From Datisca glomerata (lineage: Eukaryota; Streptophyta; Magnoliopsida; Cucurbitales; Datiscaceae), in contig QANY01005532.1 in NCBI GenBank assembly GCA_003255025.1, positions 525,746-589,745 of the forward strand: a stretch of 64,000 nucleotides of DNA, written 5' to 3'. This document shows, one piece after another, positions 35,530 to 47,624 of this stretch (positions are counted from its first letter, which is position 1; each line of letters opens with the position of its first letter). Under the pieces are notes generated by a model that had not been told where the DNA came from, made no database searches, and saw only the letters and a program-made list of their open reading frames with translations. Made by a program: the position numbers and the translations under genes.

Positions 35530-36190
35530 TTAGTTGACACTTGAAGAGAGGGAGATATTTAGGAAAACATGTTTAGGTAACATTTTGAACATTAAAGTAG
35601 CTAGTCCCCCCTCAGTTGTTACTTCAATTAGCTAGGAGACAATGTTTTAGTAACAATAGTGATGAGTTGTGTTTCAACATAAAGGGGAATGTTATTAGAT
35701 TTGGACTTAAGGAGTTTGCGTTGGTAACTGGTTTGGATTGTGGGCTTTATCCGTCAATTAAGAAAAAGTCGTTACCCGAAGGTAGTTTATTAGATGAAGT
35801 CTTTCCAAACATAAAATCAATGTCTAGGGATAGACTTGTGTGTTTTTTTAATTCATTTAGGTAGCTAATCAGGACCTTAAAATAAAATTGGCAAAAAAAA
35901 TTTGTTTGGAGAACCTCTTCTACCAAAACAGTTGGCAACAAGCATAAATCTAGACCATATGAAAGTGGTCGATATAGATGAAGTTTTTTAGTCTTATCCA
36001 TGGGGAAGATTATCATATCATCTGACCATTGGATTCATTAAGAGTTTGTTGAACAACCCTTCAGCGAAGGGTTTTGGATTTGGTGACGCACGACAAGCGG
36101 GGGATGGAATCCCAACAATGTGCAACTGGAGGGGCAGTGAACAACCTGGATGGAAGGAAATACAGCTGAAGGTTTTTTACTCCGAAGAGG
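35530..36190 (+). pseudogene. DUF1985-type protein fragment inside the MULE
   Basis: 35616-35864 is open and contains ELCFNIKGNVIRFGLKEFAL, then VTGLDCGLYPS: the DUF1985 signature (xLWFxxNGxxIRFGxxEFxLITGLxCG). After a frame change, 35950-36190 continues with a SYPWGRLSYHLTIGF block and ends at GAAGAG-GTAAAT, a plausible donor. DUF1985 proteins are usually joined to Ulp1-like cysteine proteases in MULEs. I found no Ulp1 catalytic motif here. Stops at 35861 and about 35990 make it non-functional. Confidence 0.65.
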
Positions 36191-36199
36191 TAAATTATT

Positions 36200-36590
36200 T
36201 TTTTATTACATAATGTACATCAACAGTAGTAAACGTCTGTTTACTCTAAGTATACAGTTAGTGATTGTTAGGCAGTAGTATATTTATGATAACTCTCAAT
36301 ATATAGTTAGTGACTTTGGATTAGAATATTTATATTTAATTTAGCACATAAATTATATATGTAGTGGTATATTGATATTTATTCTTAGTATATAGTCAGT
36401 TATTGTAGGTAAGTATATTAATGTGTAATGTATTCCATTAATTATATTGGCAGCAAAATATTTATGTTTACTCACAGTATGTAGTCATTAACTGTCTGGT
36501 AGGATGTTAATATTTATTGAGCACATAAACTATATCCACAGTAGTATATTGATGATTACTGTCAGTAAATAGTCAGTAGCTGTTAGGTTT
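36200..36590. repeat. Degenerate tandem repeat within the MULE
   Basis: The word (A/G)TAT(A/G)(T/C)AGT(c/t)A(g/t)T recurs near 36252, 36303, 36395, 36484 and 36566. A GTAGTATATTNATG phrase accompanies several copies. Spacing is about 85-90 bp, with a shorter first interval. It lies just after the DUF1985 exon, probably in an intron. Confidence 0.55.
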
Positions 36591-36993
36591 TTATTCTTCT
36601 TGTTTTCAACCCGCCATGAGTGTTTTCTGAAGTTATTATAGCTTACTATTCAAACCAATTGTTATGACAATTGGAGCTTGACGCACGTTTTATGGCACAT
36701 TTTAAGAAGGGAAAAATGTGCCAAAGAAAGGGATGGTGAAATTTTTCATTTAACTTATTGATTAGAAGACGAAAAAAGTTTCAAAATAAAGAAGCAATGT
36801 CTGTCATGACAAGGAAGATAGATAGATTTGAAAAAAAATGCAACAAGAAATGAATATATCAATGGTCAGCATGGATATAAAAATGAGGGAGATTCATATG
36901 ATGTTGTTTAAGATTGCACAACAGAAAGTCGTTGAAAAGGTAAATTAATTTAGATACTATGCATAGATAATTAGCATAACTAATTTAAATACT

Positions 36994-37218
36994 ATGCGTG
37001 GTGGTATTGTGTGTTACATTTGTGTTATAAATGAAAAGAATAGTGGCGGTGATGTCAATGGCCCAGCTAATGTTAATGGGGTTGATGATGATGTTGGAGG
37101 TAATGACAACATTAATGATAATGTAGTTAATGCTAATGATGCTATTGGAAGTAAAGATGCTGAAAACATAGAGGCTGGACACAAAGATGCTTCAAACACA
37201 GAGAGCTGCAGCAACTAG
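36994..37218 (+). pseudogene. Asp/Asn-rich low-complexity ORF in the MULE
   Basis: A 74-codon open frame with runs such as NVNGVDDDVGGNDNINDNVV and no cysteine pattern or catalytic motif. It may be a later exon of the DUF1985 gene, since linkers in that family are acidic and repetitive. No independent evidence of function. Confidence 0.35.
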
Positions 37219-38389
37219 GTAAGATCAAATGTAAAAAATAATAATGCATTATATGTATATATCTATTGACTTAGGGTAGATAGTAGTATATTTTTAAAAA
37301 TATTTATAAGATGTTGATCAGTTTTTGCCTACAATTGAAGAGCACCTCGTAAAGGTAATTGTAAATATGCATATCTTTATCATTTTTCTGATAATCAACA
37401 ATTATGAACCTCTTTTACATGTACATAATGTAGGGGAAAAAAAAGACGACTTGTTAAGACAACAGTGACCTGTATAATGAATTCATAACAATTAATGAAC
37501 TTAACCCAAAATGAGCAACCAACAGCACAACCATCAGTGCAGAATGAATACTATTTATGGCTTACTAGTGTTAGGATTTTCAAACTTTTATGAATTGCTA
37601 CTACAACTTATGGATGAATACTATTTATGAATGATTTTAGGATTAGTTATTGATGAATATGAATAGTCTAACAGATTTTTTTCTTGCTTTTGAAAGATTT
37701 TGATGGAATTTATAGATAGACGATGATATTCTGACAAATTGTTTTTTGGATTTTGAAAGATTTCGAATGTTCAATAGTTGAAAATCAAAAAATCTTTTGA
37801 TATATATTGTTTTATTAATGTTTACACAAGTGAGAAAATGCTAATATACTATGGGTATATAACCAATACCCATAGTATTTAGTTATCGTAATATGATTGA
37901 ATCAGTACATAAGTTCTTGTTTAAAATCAATATTTGAATGTTAAATATGTGAAAATGATGAAAAGTTACCTTGATATAGACTTTTTTTAATGAAGTATAA
38001 ACATGTGAGTAAATAATAATATACTCTTAAGTTTACAGTCAATAGATAAGTTCATATGTCTGTAAATATAAGTGAAAACAAGCAAAAAGACATTGAGCAA
38101 TATTACGTAAATGACTACAATATTACATAAAATGACGTTAAAGGAATTATATGATTCATAAAATAATATACTATAAGTATATCACTAGATACTATGAGTG
38201 TTTATGAGTATATAATCACATCATACTAACTAAGGATAAACTCCATGAGTACAAAACTATTTTTACTAACAAAACTAGTTACATGACCATCAACACACAT
38301 AATGTCAAGCTTTTCTTTTTTAAAGCACGTCCATCACTATCTAGCAGTATTCTTAGTCTTCTTATTATGACCAAAACCCTACAGGTACT

Positions 38390-40600
38390 GCATCTATTTT
38401 TAGGTATGTTTTTCACCAAAAGACAAGTACCTTTTCTTCTTTGGACTACCCGAATAACATCTCACACGTAGGGGTAAAATCCTTGTATCTTTGACATCAT
38501 CGGGAATAGACCAATCACATTCATTACCAATGGGATTAATAGATTCTGAATACGTAGTTTCAAGCTCTCTTTTTGTATAGTACTTTGAAGTATATGGATA
38601 TGGTGCTAAGCTCCTCGTTGTAAGTGTTGCACACACATGAGAGCGAAGAAATTGATCTAGTTGCGACATATTGCAAGTGCAACACATATTTGTAATATTG
38701 ACAACATATTCAATATCACCTTAAAAAACTTGCGATGTATTAACATCAATAATGTAAACCTACAATTAACATTAAGATAAAATAAAACTAATATTAAATA
38801 ATGAAAGAAGTAATCAAATATGAACTCGATAAAGAAAAAGAAAAGAAACATTGACATAAAAAATCTATGTTTTCTTCTTCAAGCGAGTAGCCATACAACT
38901 AGTAGCAATCCTCTGATCATGAAACCATAACTACAACTTTTGTCGAATATACTCAATAAGACAAGCAATAGACACTGATCCAGAATCTTTTAAATAGAAT
39001 TTAATGTCTCCACAAGGTTTGAAGTCATCACATCATACTAGCATCTAACAAAGTATGCACAAGCCAATTTCTCGTACCCAACATCTTTCAAGTAAGACCA
39101 TATAGAAGGAACGATGGCCTCTATACAAAGCGTGTGCAACTAAAAATATACAGTTCTATATGCCCTCGCACATTTATAGAATAAACTATCAACCTTGAAC
39201 TTTTTATATATCGTCTTCACATTGTTAAGCAAGTATTAAATGCAATAACCATGATGAGCAGCCGTGAAAGACTTGAAAACAACCTTTGGGATGCTATTAT
39301 GCCAATCAAAAATAATTACCAACTCTTCACGATATCCAAGCGCACAATTCAACTTCTCTATAAACCATTCCCAAGCCAATCATTCTCCGGATCAACAATC
39401 ACAAAAAACTAATGGAAAATATAGTCACTACCATCAAGTATTGAAGCAATCAGAAGTGTCCCATGATACTTATTCGTTAAAAATGTCTCGTTAACACCTA
39501 TAATAGGTCTACAATGACGACTACCACTTAAAGAAGGCCCCAAAGCCATGAAAAAATATTTTAGCCTACCATCACGACCAGCATTCAAATGTGTGGCAAT
39601 ACCTAAAACATATAAAAAATATTTACTAAGCACATAAACTGATATGTAATAATGTAGTGAATAACAACCACAAATACATACATACATACTTATACATACA
39701 TACATACATACATACATAGATACATACATACATATATATATATACACACACACACACACACTTTTAGTAATTAACGGTATACCATACCAGAATTATTCTT
39801 GTACAAGTGGAAGAAATAGGAAGATAATATCACATAAGACTCCTTCTGAGATACACGAATCATATCAAGAACTCTATTTTTTGCTCTCGAAGCTTTATAG
39901 TAACTTATATTAATGTCGTACTTCACACGCATGCATATGATGAATAATATCCTTAGGTTATGTGCGATCGCCAACCTTTGAAGCTATCAAGTGCAATGCC
40001 TTTTTGAACTCAAATATTTGAGCTGAAAATGACTTCTCTTGTATAGCAAAACCAAGAGGTAACTTATTCACATCTACTTTATCCACAAATAAAGGTTCAA
40101 AAGGGTTATCATGGACAATTATATTAGATGAAGACCCAACTTCTGATGACGATAAAATTTCACCACTAACAACAATATCAGATGCCCTATCACCAATGCA
40201 GGATGTAATAATTAACAGCTAATTTCTTTCTTAATCATTATTCATCAAAATAAGATACCACTCAACGTCAGAATTTATGCTAATCTCTAAAAAAATAGAA
40301 GTTGATCCTCCATATTTAATATTCATCATCAAACACAAATTATTAGAATCTACACCTAATGCATGAGATACTAAACCGAGGTAAACATCATGCGATGCAT
40401 CATTAACAACCAACAATGGCTTAATCTTATTGTCAATGTAATTTTTCGCTTCATCCCACTTTCCATCTTAAAAAAGAAGTATGAGATATTCACCATCAGA
40501 CCTAAAAAACATAAAAATAAAAAAGTAAATACCATATATAAACAGAATATATAATTATCTATTACATAGTATATAATTAAATTATATACCATATAATAGG
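38390..40600 (-). pseudogene. MULE transposase (MURA-like), broken
   Basis: Minus-strand pieces in order: an N-terminal region (40592-40231); a DNA-binding region with INISYYKASRAKNRVLDMIR (39974-39771); the catalytic start (LKYFFMALGPSLSGSRHCRP, then VNETFLTNKYHGTLLIASI, 39610-39430); degraded middle blocks; and a C-terminal SWIM finger region (CTCNMSQLDQFLRSHVCATL, then TRSLAPYPYTSKYYTKREL, 38687-38400). The first catalytic Asp (usual VDGTFL) is Asn, and the SWIM Cys before Ser-His is Arg. Many stops confirm it is dead. Confidence 0.75.
39673..39763. repeat. CATA/TA/CA compound microsatellite
   Basis: Runs of CATA, then TA, then CA, inside an intron-like gap of the MULE transposase. Its open frames on minus (alternating Tyr-Val-Cys-Met) are repeat artefacts. 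Confidence 0.85.
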
Positions 40601-41351
40601 GATGCCAAAAATCTGTAGAAAATGATTCAACAATGCCAACAATAAGAAATTATCAAAAAAGCGAGATCATTAAATATCCAGAAACAATCAAATCAAATAA
40701 ACAATTAAACAATATAAACTAAATTTAATCATAATACAAAATAATATAATTATACACTCCAACACACTTTGTTGTGACAAAAAATAGAGTAATGACCTAA
40801 TGCATCAAGATTCCTTGCTGAAAAAAGATTTGAAGTTTCAGCTATAAAATATAAACATGAAAATTCTACATTATTATCATTGTCAATACCCGAAAATTGT
40901 AGAAGACATAAATGGAACTTAAAACCTCTAAATCTAAAATCAAAGTATGATATGCAACCCTATTCTCTTGAACAATTTTGTAATAATGCCGTAAAAATTG
41001 TAAAAATTGAAATAGGGAAGAAGAATGTCGTACAGAACAAGAACAAGGAACGATAATTTACTTGGATTCGATTAGAAACAAGCTTATCTAGAAAATAGTT
41101 GATCAAATTGGTCAACATAGATTAGCCAATATCAAACAATTTTGTCGCGAAAATTTTGTTGCCGCCAGAGGGAAACTAAATATTAAGCTTCAATTTTTGT
41201 TGCATATTACAAGAACTAACGACTTGAAAAAGATGCAAATCGAAAAAGATCACAATCTGCAATTGAGATTGAAATCTTCGAAACTTGTAAAAGTAGAAAT
41301 CTACGAAAAATACAACCAAAAGGTAGTGCAGTCGCGAAGAAGAGAAAGAGA

Positions 41352-41460
41352 AACTTAAAAAAATAAATTATATTGAGAATATAATAGTAAAATAACAAAC
41401 AATATAAACTTAAAAAAACAAATTATATTGAGAATATAATAGTAAAATAACAAACAATAT
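41352..41460. repeat. 55-bp direct tandem duplication near the right MULE end
   Basis: Two nearly identical units (AACTTAAAAAAA, ATTATATTGAGAATATAATA, GTAAAATAACAAACAATAT) follow one another with a 55-bp period. One substitution (T/C) separates them. Recent, within the MULE boundary. Confidence 0.85.
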
Positions 41461-41843
41461 CTTAACAACCTAATATAAATATTGTATATTTCGGCTATAT
41501 CTGCAAAATGGAAAAAAATATTTAACAAAAGTAAGTAATTTTTTAGACTAAATCCCTAATCACTTTAAAAAAGTCCAGTCAACATGTTGACTTGTCATAT
41601 TTCACAGTTAAAAGACGTCCAGCCCAGTAAAGTAAAGGCCCAAAGCAGGAACATTGTCAAAACCATGCCCGATAATAGGGCTAAAGCTCGACTTCCCGAA
41701 TTTCAGAGAATGTGAAGTGGAGGAAGTCGACTTCCTCCAAAAATTCAAGAGCCGAAAGGAAGAGCAAAGAAGCGGGAACCCCAGAAACAGCAAGAAAAGC
41801 CAATAGAGATATCAAATCTAAAGCCATCAGCAAAACAAGCACG

Positions 41844-43295
41844 ATGGAGGAGTTGAAGAAGAAGAATAAGAATCATAATAAGGATAAGAGAAGCAATGGC
41901 AAATCTAACAACCCTGAGGCCTTGGTTGTTTCAACTTCAAGCACCGACACCCAAAATGAGGAGGGCGAAGAAGATGATAATGAAATTACGAGAAGGCTAG
42001 CTAATAGCTCCAAATCAAAGAAAGGAAAACGAAAACACAACGAGGAAGTGGAAAATGGTTACGAAGCACCTCAAGAGGAGGGGAAGATTTACAGGTTTCC
42101 GATGCATCGGGTCAAGACAATAATGAAGAGCGAGAATTCTGGTTTGCGAATTAACCAGGAAGCTTTGTTTATCGTCAATAAAGCGACGGTATTTTCTGCC
42201 GTTCTAATTAGGAAAACATGTGCACGAATGATTGACCGATTTGAGCTTAGTTAGGAAGTTAGGGTTCTCATTTTGGGGGGGGGGGGGGGGGGGGNGGGGG
42301 GGGGGGGGTGGTTGTGGCTGAAGTTGAATGAGCTAAAAAGCCCCGGGATTAATGGTTTTTAGTAATGCATCGCCTCATTTATGTTTTTTTATTTGTTAAT
42401 GGTTTCAGGAGAAGTTTCTCGAACAATTTTGCAGAGACGCATACGCGGGTTGTGTCAAGGATCGTAAGAAGTCTCTCGCTTACAAGCATCTCTGTAATCT
42501 TCCTTTATCATGTTCTAAGCCATTATTCTATTATTCTAAAGAGTGAAATATTAACTCGTAATTTTGTGCGTCAGTCATTATTCCATTCCATTACTGAAGC
42601 TGAAAACTTGGATTAGTTAAAGTAAATTCGAAGATATATCTTCAAAATGAAGTTTAAATTGCCTTAGCCAGATAACCTGTACTTGTTTCCAAATCGTGTT
42701 TGTTTTGGCTTCAGAATCAAAATGTTCTCACTTCACAAGAACTTGAAGTAGCCTTGGAGAGGGGGGAGGGGGTGTTGTCATGTGTCAGGGTTTGGACATA
42801 AGTTCAGGTTTAGGTTCTTATTCATAAGCTTGATAACATGTCAGCAATATTATCTACATATAAGAAATTTAGGAAAAACGGAACAAGAAAGGTATCTTTG
42901 TATTCCCATATCCAGTTCCTATTTGAACAATTTTGTCATTCTTTTACACCTGTTTATAGATTATTGTCCAAATCTAGTATTGTGGTATTGTACTACATTT
43001 TGAAACTATGTTGAGTTTGCATCAGTAGTAAAATATTTTTATCTGTTGTTTCAGCATCAGTTGTTTGTAAACAGAAGAGATATGACTTTATTTCGGGTAA
43101 TTTTACGCTTCTTTCAAGTTTCATATATAGAAACCTCATTTTTGTAAGCAAAAGATTCACACATATTATATTTCACTATGTTATTATCCACGCCATTTGA
43201 CGATTATCATTTTCTGTTTAGATTTTGTCCCCGAGAAATTAAAAGCTGAGAATGCACTAGCGGAGAGAAACTTAGCCGAGGGAGAGGCAAGCTAA
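41844..43295 (+). CDS. NF-YC10: Histone-fold protein, NF-YC10 / DPB3-1-like (181 aa, four exons)
   Basis: Exons are 41844-42188, 42409-42493, 43055-43096 and 43222-43295 (TAA). All introns are GT-AG, and phases join in frame to give 181 residues; exon 3 is only 42 nt. Residues 1 to about 85 are a Lys/Asn- and Glu-rich, low-complexity, probably nuclear-targeting tail. The histone fold follows: KIYRFPMHRVKTIMKS, then LRINQEALFIVNKATEKFLE across the exon 1-2 junction, then KDRKKSLAYKHLSSVV and KRYDFISDFVPEKLKAE. The pattern is that of plant NF-YC10 (DPB3-1), related to DNA polymerase epsilon small subunits and CHRAC histone-fold proteins. In Arabidopsis it is known as a partner in heat-stress transcription with DREB2A. 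ATG 41844 is the first usable in-frame ATG; the frame is open upstream but lacks ATG. Confidence 0.9.
42275..42308. repeat. 34-nt poly-G homopolymer with an N at 42295
   Basis: A pure G run broken only by one ambiguous base, in intron 1 of the NF-YC10-like gene, 87 nt downstream of the donor. Like the run at 1815-1841, it is poly-G on the sense strand of its gene. Its length is not trustworthy. Confidence 0.9.
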
Positions 43296-45079
43296 GAAGG
43301 ACCTCAAGAAGCTGATAAAGGAACCGATGATCTAATATTGGTTTGATATATTTGTATAACGAGATATTTCTAGTTAGTCTTATTGCATACTTTTATCAAG
43401 ATTAAATATTATTATTTCCAAACAGATTTATGACCCATCCTCTTATATATCGCATAGCGCACACACATTGTGATGGGCTGATATTGTTTTCACTCGGATA
43501 GCTGATATATCTTCTGTTGATGTCACCACATATTTGGTTGATGAAAAGAAGTTTTTCTACAGGAAGGAAATAATCAGGTTGCATTCCCCATGAAGATCAT
43601 TGATATTAAGCTGATTTTGTTCTGAATCATGTGAATCGATCCCTCTGGTCATTGTGTTAGCTTCCAAATAATGTGATACCGTCTAATTACATCACAATTT
43701 GATATTAATATGGTAGATGATTTTCACAATTGTATGAGAAGCCGTCAGAGATACAAACTATGGACTTAACCTCCTCTTAACAAGTGGTGGTGTAAGCCCG
43801 ATCTATATCAACGGCTAAGATCGGCTCAAAAGAAAAAATAGGAAAAAGGTGAAAACTTGTGTTTTTTTTTAAAATTTTTAAAGTCGATCTGGGATCTGGG
43901 CTGGTTGATTCAGATAGGACATGAGGCTTTCCAATTCAACATGAGAGAACCTCAATCCTCTAACTATGAAGCTATGAATAAAACAGGAATTGAGGAGAGA
44001 TTTGAGAAAATTATTTGACGAGTCAATTATTTGAGCCTCATTTTTAGGGTAAAATATAGTTTTAACCTTTAAGCTATCATAAATTTATATTTTAAATCTC
44101 TAACTTTTAAAAGTTACAATTAACTCTTTAAACTTTTTAAAAGTTTCAATTTTTACTCTACGTCTAACACAGTCAATTTTTTTGTTAACAACCACAAAAC
44201 GAAGTAGTTTTAAAACCATAAAAACGAGGCAGTTCAGATAAGTAAAATGATGTGCTTTCATCTTTAAGATATTTCAACCTAAACCCACATTTTTTCTAAT
44301 CATCCATAGGGATCTTTGAGTAGGGATCAGATTTCAGAATCGGGGAGCTGTAAGTGGTTGGTGAATGAGGACGCTATGGTGTATCTGTATTCTAGGAAAT
44401 TTACCACGGTTTTGGTTTCTGGTGGTGAGGTCATTCTTTTTTTTTCTTATGTAGATCTCACGTACTCTTAATTGTAGTGTTGAACTGTATTAAGTTGTCC
44501 TTGTTGCTTATGTAGTAGCTCGAGTTTGGTCGAATATGGAAACCATCCACCACTTCGCGAGAAGCTATTAGCCAACTTTAGTAAGTTGTGTTACCTATGG
44601 TCTGTTGGCTTTGTTTATGTTCAACTGTGTATAAATATCTACTTTTATGTAATCAGTTTAATTAATGCAAGTGGAGGTGATTATCCCCTTCCAGAATCCA
44701 TCTCCATTTTCTCTCTTTCCTCCATTAATAGAAAGCTTGAGCTTATTTCATAGTATCACAGCAATAAAGGACACATTTGTAATGTCAACTTTTACTTTCA
44801 ACATTATCCTATGTTTCTTCTTCTTAATGTCTTCAAGCTTGATCTCACAAATACCAATTTCCCTTTGTTTAACATTTGTAACCTAGTTTTTGTTTGACCC
44901 AATTCTAGCAATTTTATACTCAGGAAAATTTCAAATTTCAGCTATTTTGAAAGTTTATTCACTCTTTTGATGATTGATGGATATGTTCCATGTCAAGAAA
45001 AATATATTCACCATGAAAGTCATTTTACAACTAAAGTAAATTCTGAATTTGATCATAAAATGTCTTGAATCCTTTAACT
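43296..45079. other. Downstream region of the NF-YC10-like gene, no gene recognised
   Basis: The first few hundred bases are probably 3' UTR. Around 44040-44230, pieces such as AACTTTTAAAAGTT and AACTTTTTAAAAGTTTCAA repeat in a way common in plant MITE-like or 3'-end repeats; no boundary is definable. 44290-44890 has short open frames without domains. Confidence 0.4.
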
Positions 45080-47210
45080 AGGCTCATGGTTAATGCCTCG
45101 ACAAATGGAGCTATTCCTTCCAAATCATATAATGAAGCATATGATATCCTTGAGATAATAGCCAACAATACTTATCAATGGCCAACCTCAATAGCAGTAG
45201 TAGGAAAAAAAGTTGCATTATGTAGATGATGTTAAAGCTCTGACAGTACAAGTGTCATCTCTAACCAACATGATTAAATCATTGAGCATGGTATCGTCAA
45301 CAGATAAAAATGTCAGGGGATGACTCAATCTGTGAACCAAGTTGCTGAAGTCTCATGTGACTACTGTAGGGAAGATCATCTATTTGAAAGAAGTGTCTAG
45401 GAAATCCCACCTCAGTCAAGTATGTAGAGATTCAATAGAAACAACAACCCTTACTCCAATACATATAATCCTGGTTGGAGACAACATCCCAACTTTTCCT
45501 GGAGCAACCAAGGAGCAGAACCTTCAAACTCATAAAAAACCATATTATCCCTCTAGTTTCCCACGACAACCTCAAATGTAAAAGAAAAAACAAACTAAGC
45601 AACCTGGTATACATTAAAGTTTATTCAAGGAGTATATAGTGAAGAACGAATATGTTCTTAAGAACCAATCAGTAATCATCTAGAGCCAAGTTGTATTACT
45701 CAGGAACTTAGAAAATCATGTAGGGCAGTTAGCGAATGCCCTAAACAATAGGTCGCAAGGGACTTTACCAACTAGTATTGAGAATCCAAGGAGATAGGGT
45801 AAAGAGAATTGCAAGGCCATAAACTTGAGAAGTGGAAGAATAGTTAGCCCACTTGATAAACGAGAGGTTCAAGTTGATGAAGGAGTGAAAGAAGCAATTG
45901 TATCAAAGAAAACTACAGAAAATAGATTAACATAAGTAACACCGCCTGTACAACAAGTTGTAGAAGAAAGGATTGAAAGACCACCATCACCTTTTCCTTA
46001 AAGACTTCAAAAGAAAAGGCAAAATGAGCAATTTAACAAGTTTTTAGATATGCTGAAGTATTTACACATCAATATCCCATGGCTGGAAGTCCTGCAAAAT
46101 TCCCAATTATGTCAAATTCATGAAATATATCTTGACTAAGAAGAGGAGGTTGGGAGAGTTTGAAACTGTAGCAGTAACAAATGAATGTAGCTTGATTTTG
46201 CAGAACAAATTACCTCAAAAGTTAAGGGATCCTGGAAGCTTTATAGAACCATGTTCCATTGGGAAATCATATAGTGGAAGAGCTACATGTGATATGGGAG
46301 CAAGCGTAAAACTAATGACAATGTCATTCTTCAGGCATTGATGAACCTAGACCAGAAACTGTCACCTTACAACTAGTTAATAAATCATATGCTCATCTAG
46401 AAGGGAAGATTGAGGATGTATTGGTACATGTAGATAAATTTATTTTATAGTGGACTTTATTATCCTTGATTACAAAGTAGACATGAAAGTTCCCATTATT
46501 CTTGGAAGGTCTTTCCTAGCAATAAGGATGACTTTAATTGATGTTCACAAGGGAGAGCTAACAATGAGGGTAAATGACCAACAAGTCACTTTTAATGTGT
46601 TTAATGCTATGAACTTTCCTGATGATGAGGTGGAGGAATGCTCAGTTATAACAATGATTGATTCTATTACAGTGGAGAAGTTGGGTAAAAGCTATAGCAG
46701 AAAAGAATTCCCAGTACTTATTTTTTAGGATTTGAAAGATGATAGTAGTGACTTGGAGAATGCTGAAGTTACATGGTTAAAAGCTAAAGAGCCTTTGGGA
46801 GGCAGTTTGAATCCTTAGAATTATCTAAAAGGAAATCCAAGCCTCCATTACCATCCATTGAGTCACCACCTATTTTGGAGCTAAAACATTTTCCATCACA
46901 CTTAAATTTGTATATCTTGGGGAAAAGAGTACCTTGACAGTCATTATTTCTTTTATCATTGAGCTATGAGAATGGGCAATTATTGTTAGAGGTGTTGGGA
47001 AGGTACAAAAGACAATTGAGTGGCAAATGGCTGACATTAAAGACATCAGTCCTTCCATTTGTATGCATAAAATTTTACTGGAAGAAGGAAACAATAGTTC
47101 CATTGAACAATATAGAAGATTAAATCCTATTGTGAAGGAAGTGGTGAACAAGGAGATAATTAAATAGTTAGATACTGAAATCATCTATCCCATAATTCTA
47201 CCTCTTTTGG
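45080..47210 (+). mobile_element. Second Athila-type fragment (gag tail to RT start), plus strand
   Basis: Begins inside gag (LMVNASTNGAIPSKSYNEAY near 45086). It passes a zinc-knuckle remnant (SCDYCREDHLFERSV, 45354) and a YNPGWRQHPNFSW-like region. It reaches the protease (46120-46341) with an intact-looking site (TCDMGASVKLM), the linker (46450-46728, PIILGRSFLAIRMTLID) and the RT start. It ends abruptly near 47210 in PLLVRTKPG. Many stops. Different copy and orientation from the 9.5-18.75 kb element, and with the protease Asp retained. Confidence 0.75.
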
Positions 47211-47624
47211 TCAGAACCAAACCTGGTAGGATATTTACTATTTTCTTAATTATCGTTCTTCTTCTCCGCCCAAGTTGTTGGTTAGTTATTGTTATTTATT
47301 CTTTGTTTACTTGCTTATTTGCTTTAATTATTTATATTAATCTGCTTCACCACCCAAGTGGCTGGTTATTGTTATGCTTAATTATTTCTCTATATCTTTG
47401 ATTTTCTAATCTATGAATCTGACGTATCACTTTTTATTAAGTTATCTCGAGGTACTTCAGTAAGACCTTTTGTGAGGTGTAAATTCCGAGGGTAGGGTAA
47501 CTGTTGAAAGGTAAATGAGCGAATAGTAAAACTTTATAGGAGGTTGTAGAAGTCGTAGTAGATTTGATAATCAAAATATATGATGAAATTTTTAGACATA
47601 AGAATAATTTAGTTAACTAGAACA

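Larger units (their letters stand above)
34212..41557. mobile_element. Mutator-like element (MULE), ~7.3 kb, decayed, with degenerate TIRs
   Basis: The left end begins AGGGAACTAGCTCATTATA. The right end, inverted, begins AGGGATTTAGTCTAAAAAAT. Inward, both have (c)AATATTTxTC-AxTTTGCA(c/g)A(a/t)AT(g/a)(t/g)CCGAA, so the TIRs are alignable over about 90 bp. Between them lie a DUF1985-type ORF on plus and a MULE transposase on minus, as in the large plant MULEs that also carry host-like genes. I could not find an exact 9-bp target duplication, so the outermost bases are uncertain. Confidence 0.65.

Noticed and set aside
41712..41843. Longer N-terminus of the NF-YC10-like protein
   Set aside because: Would need a GTG start; the first in-frame ATG is at 41844.
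44040..44230. MITE-like end (AACTTTTAAAAGTT region)
   Set aside because: No matching inverted end or target duplication could be seen; left as unassigned sequence.
46870..47184. 104-codon minus-strand frame
   Set aside because: Antisense to the RT start of the second Athila fragment, which has recognisable motifs on plus.
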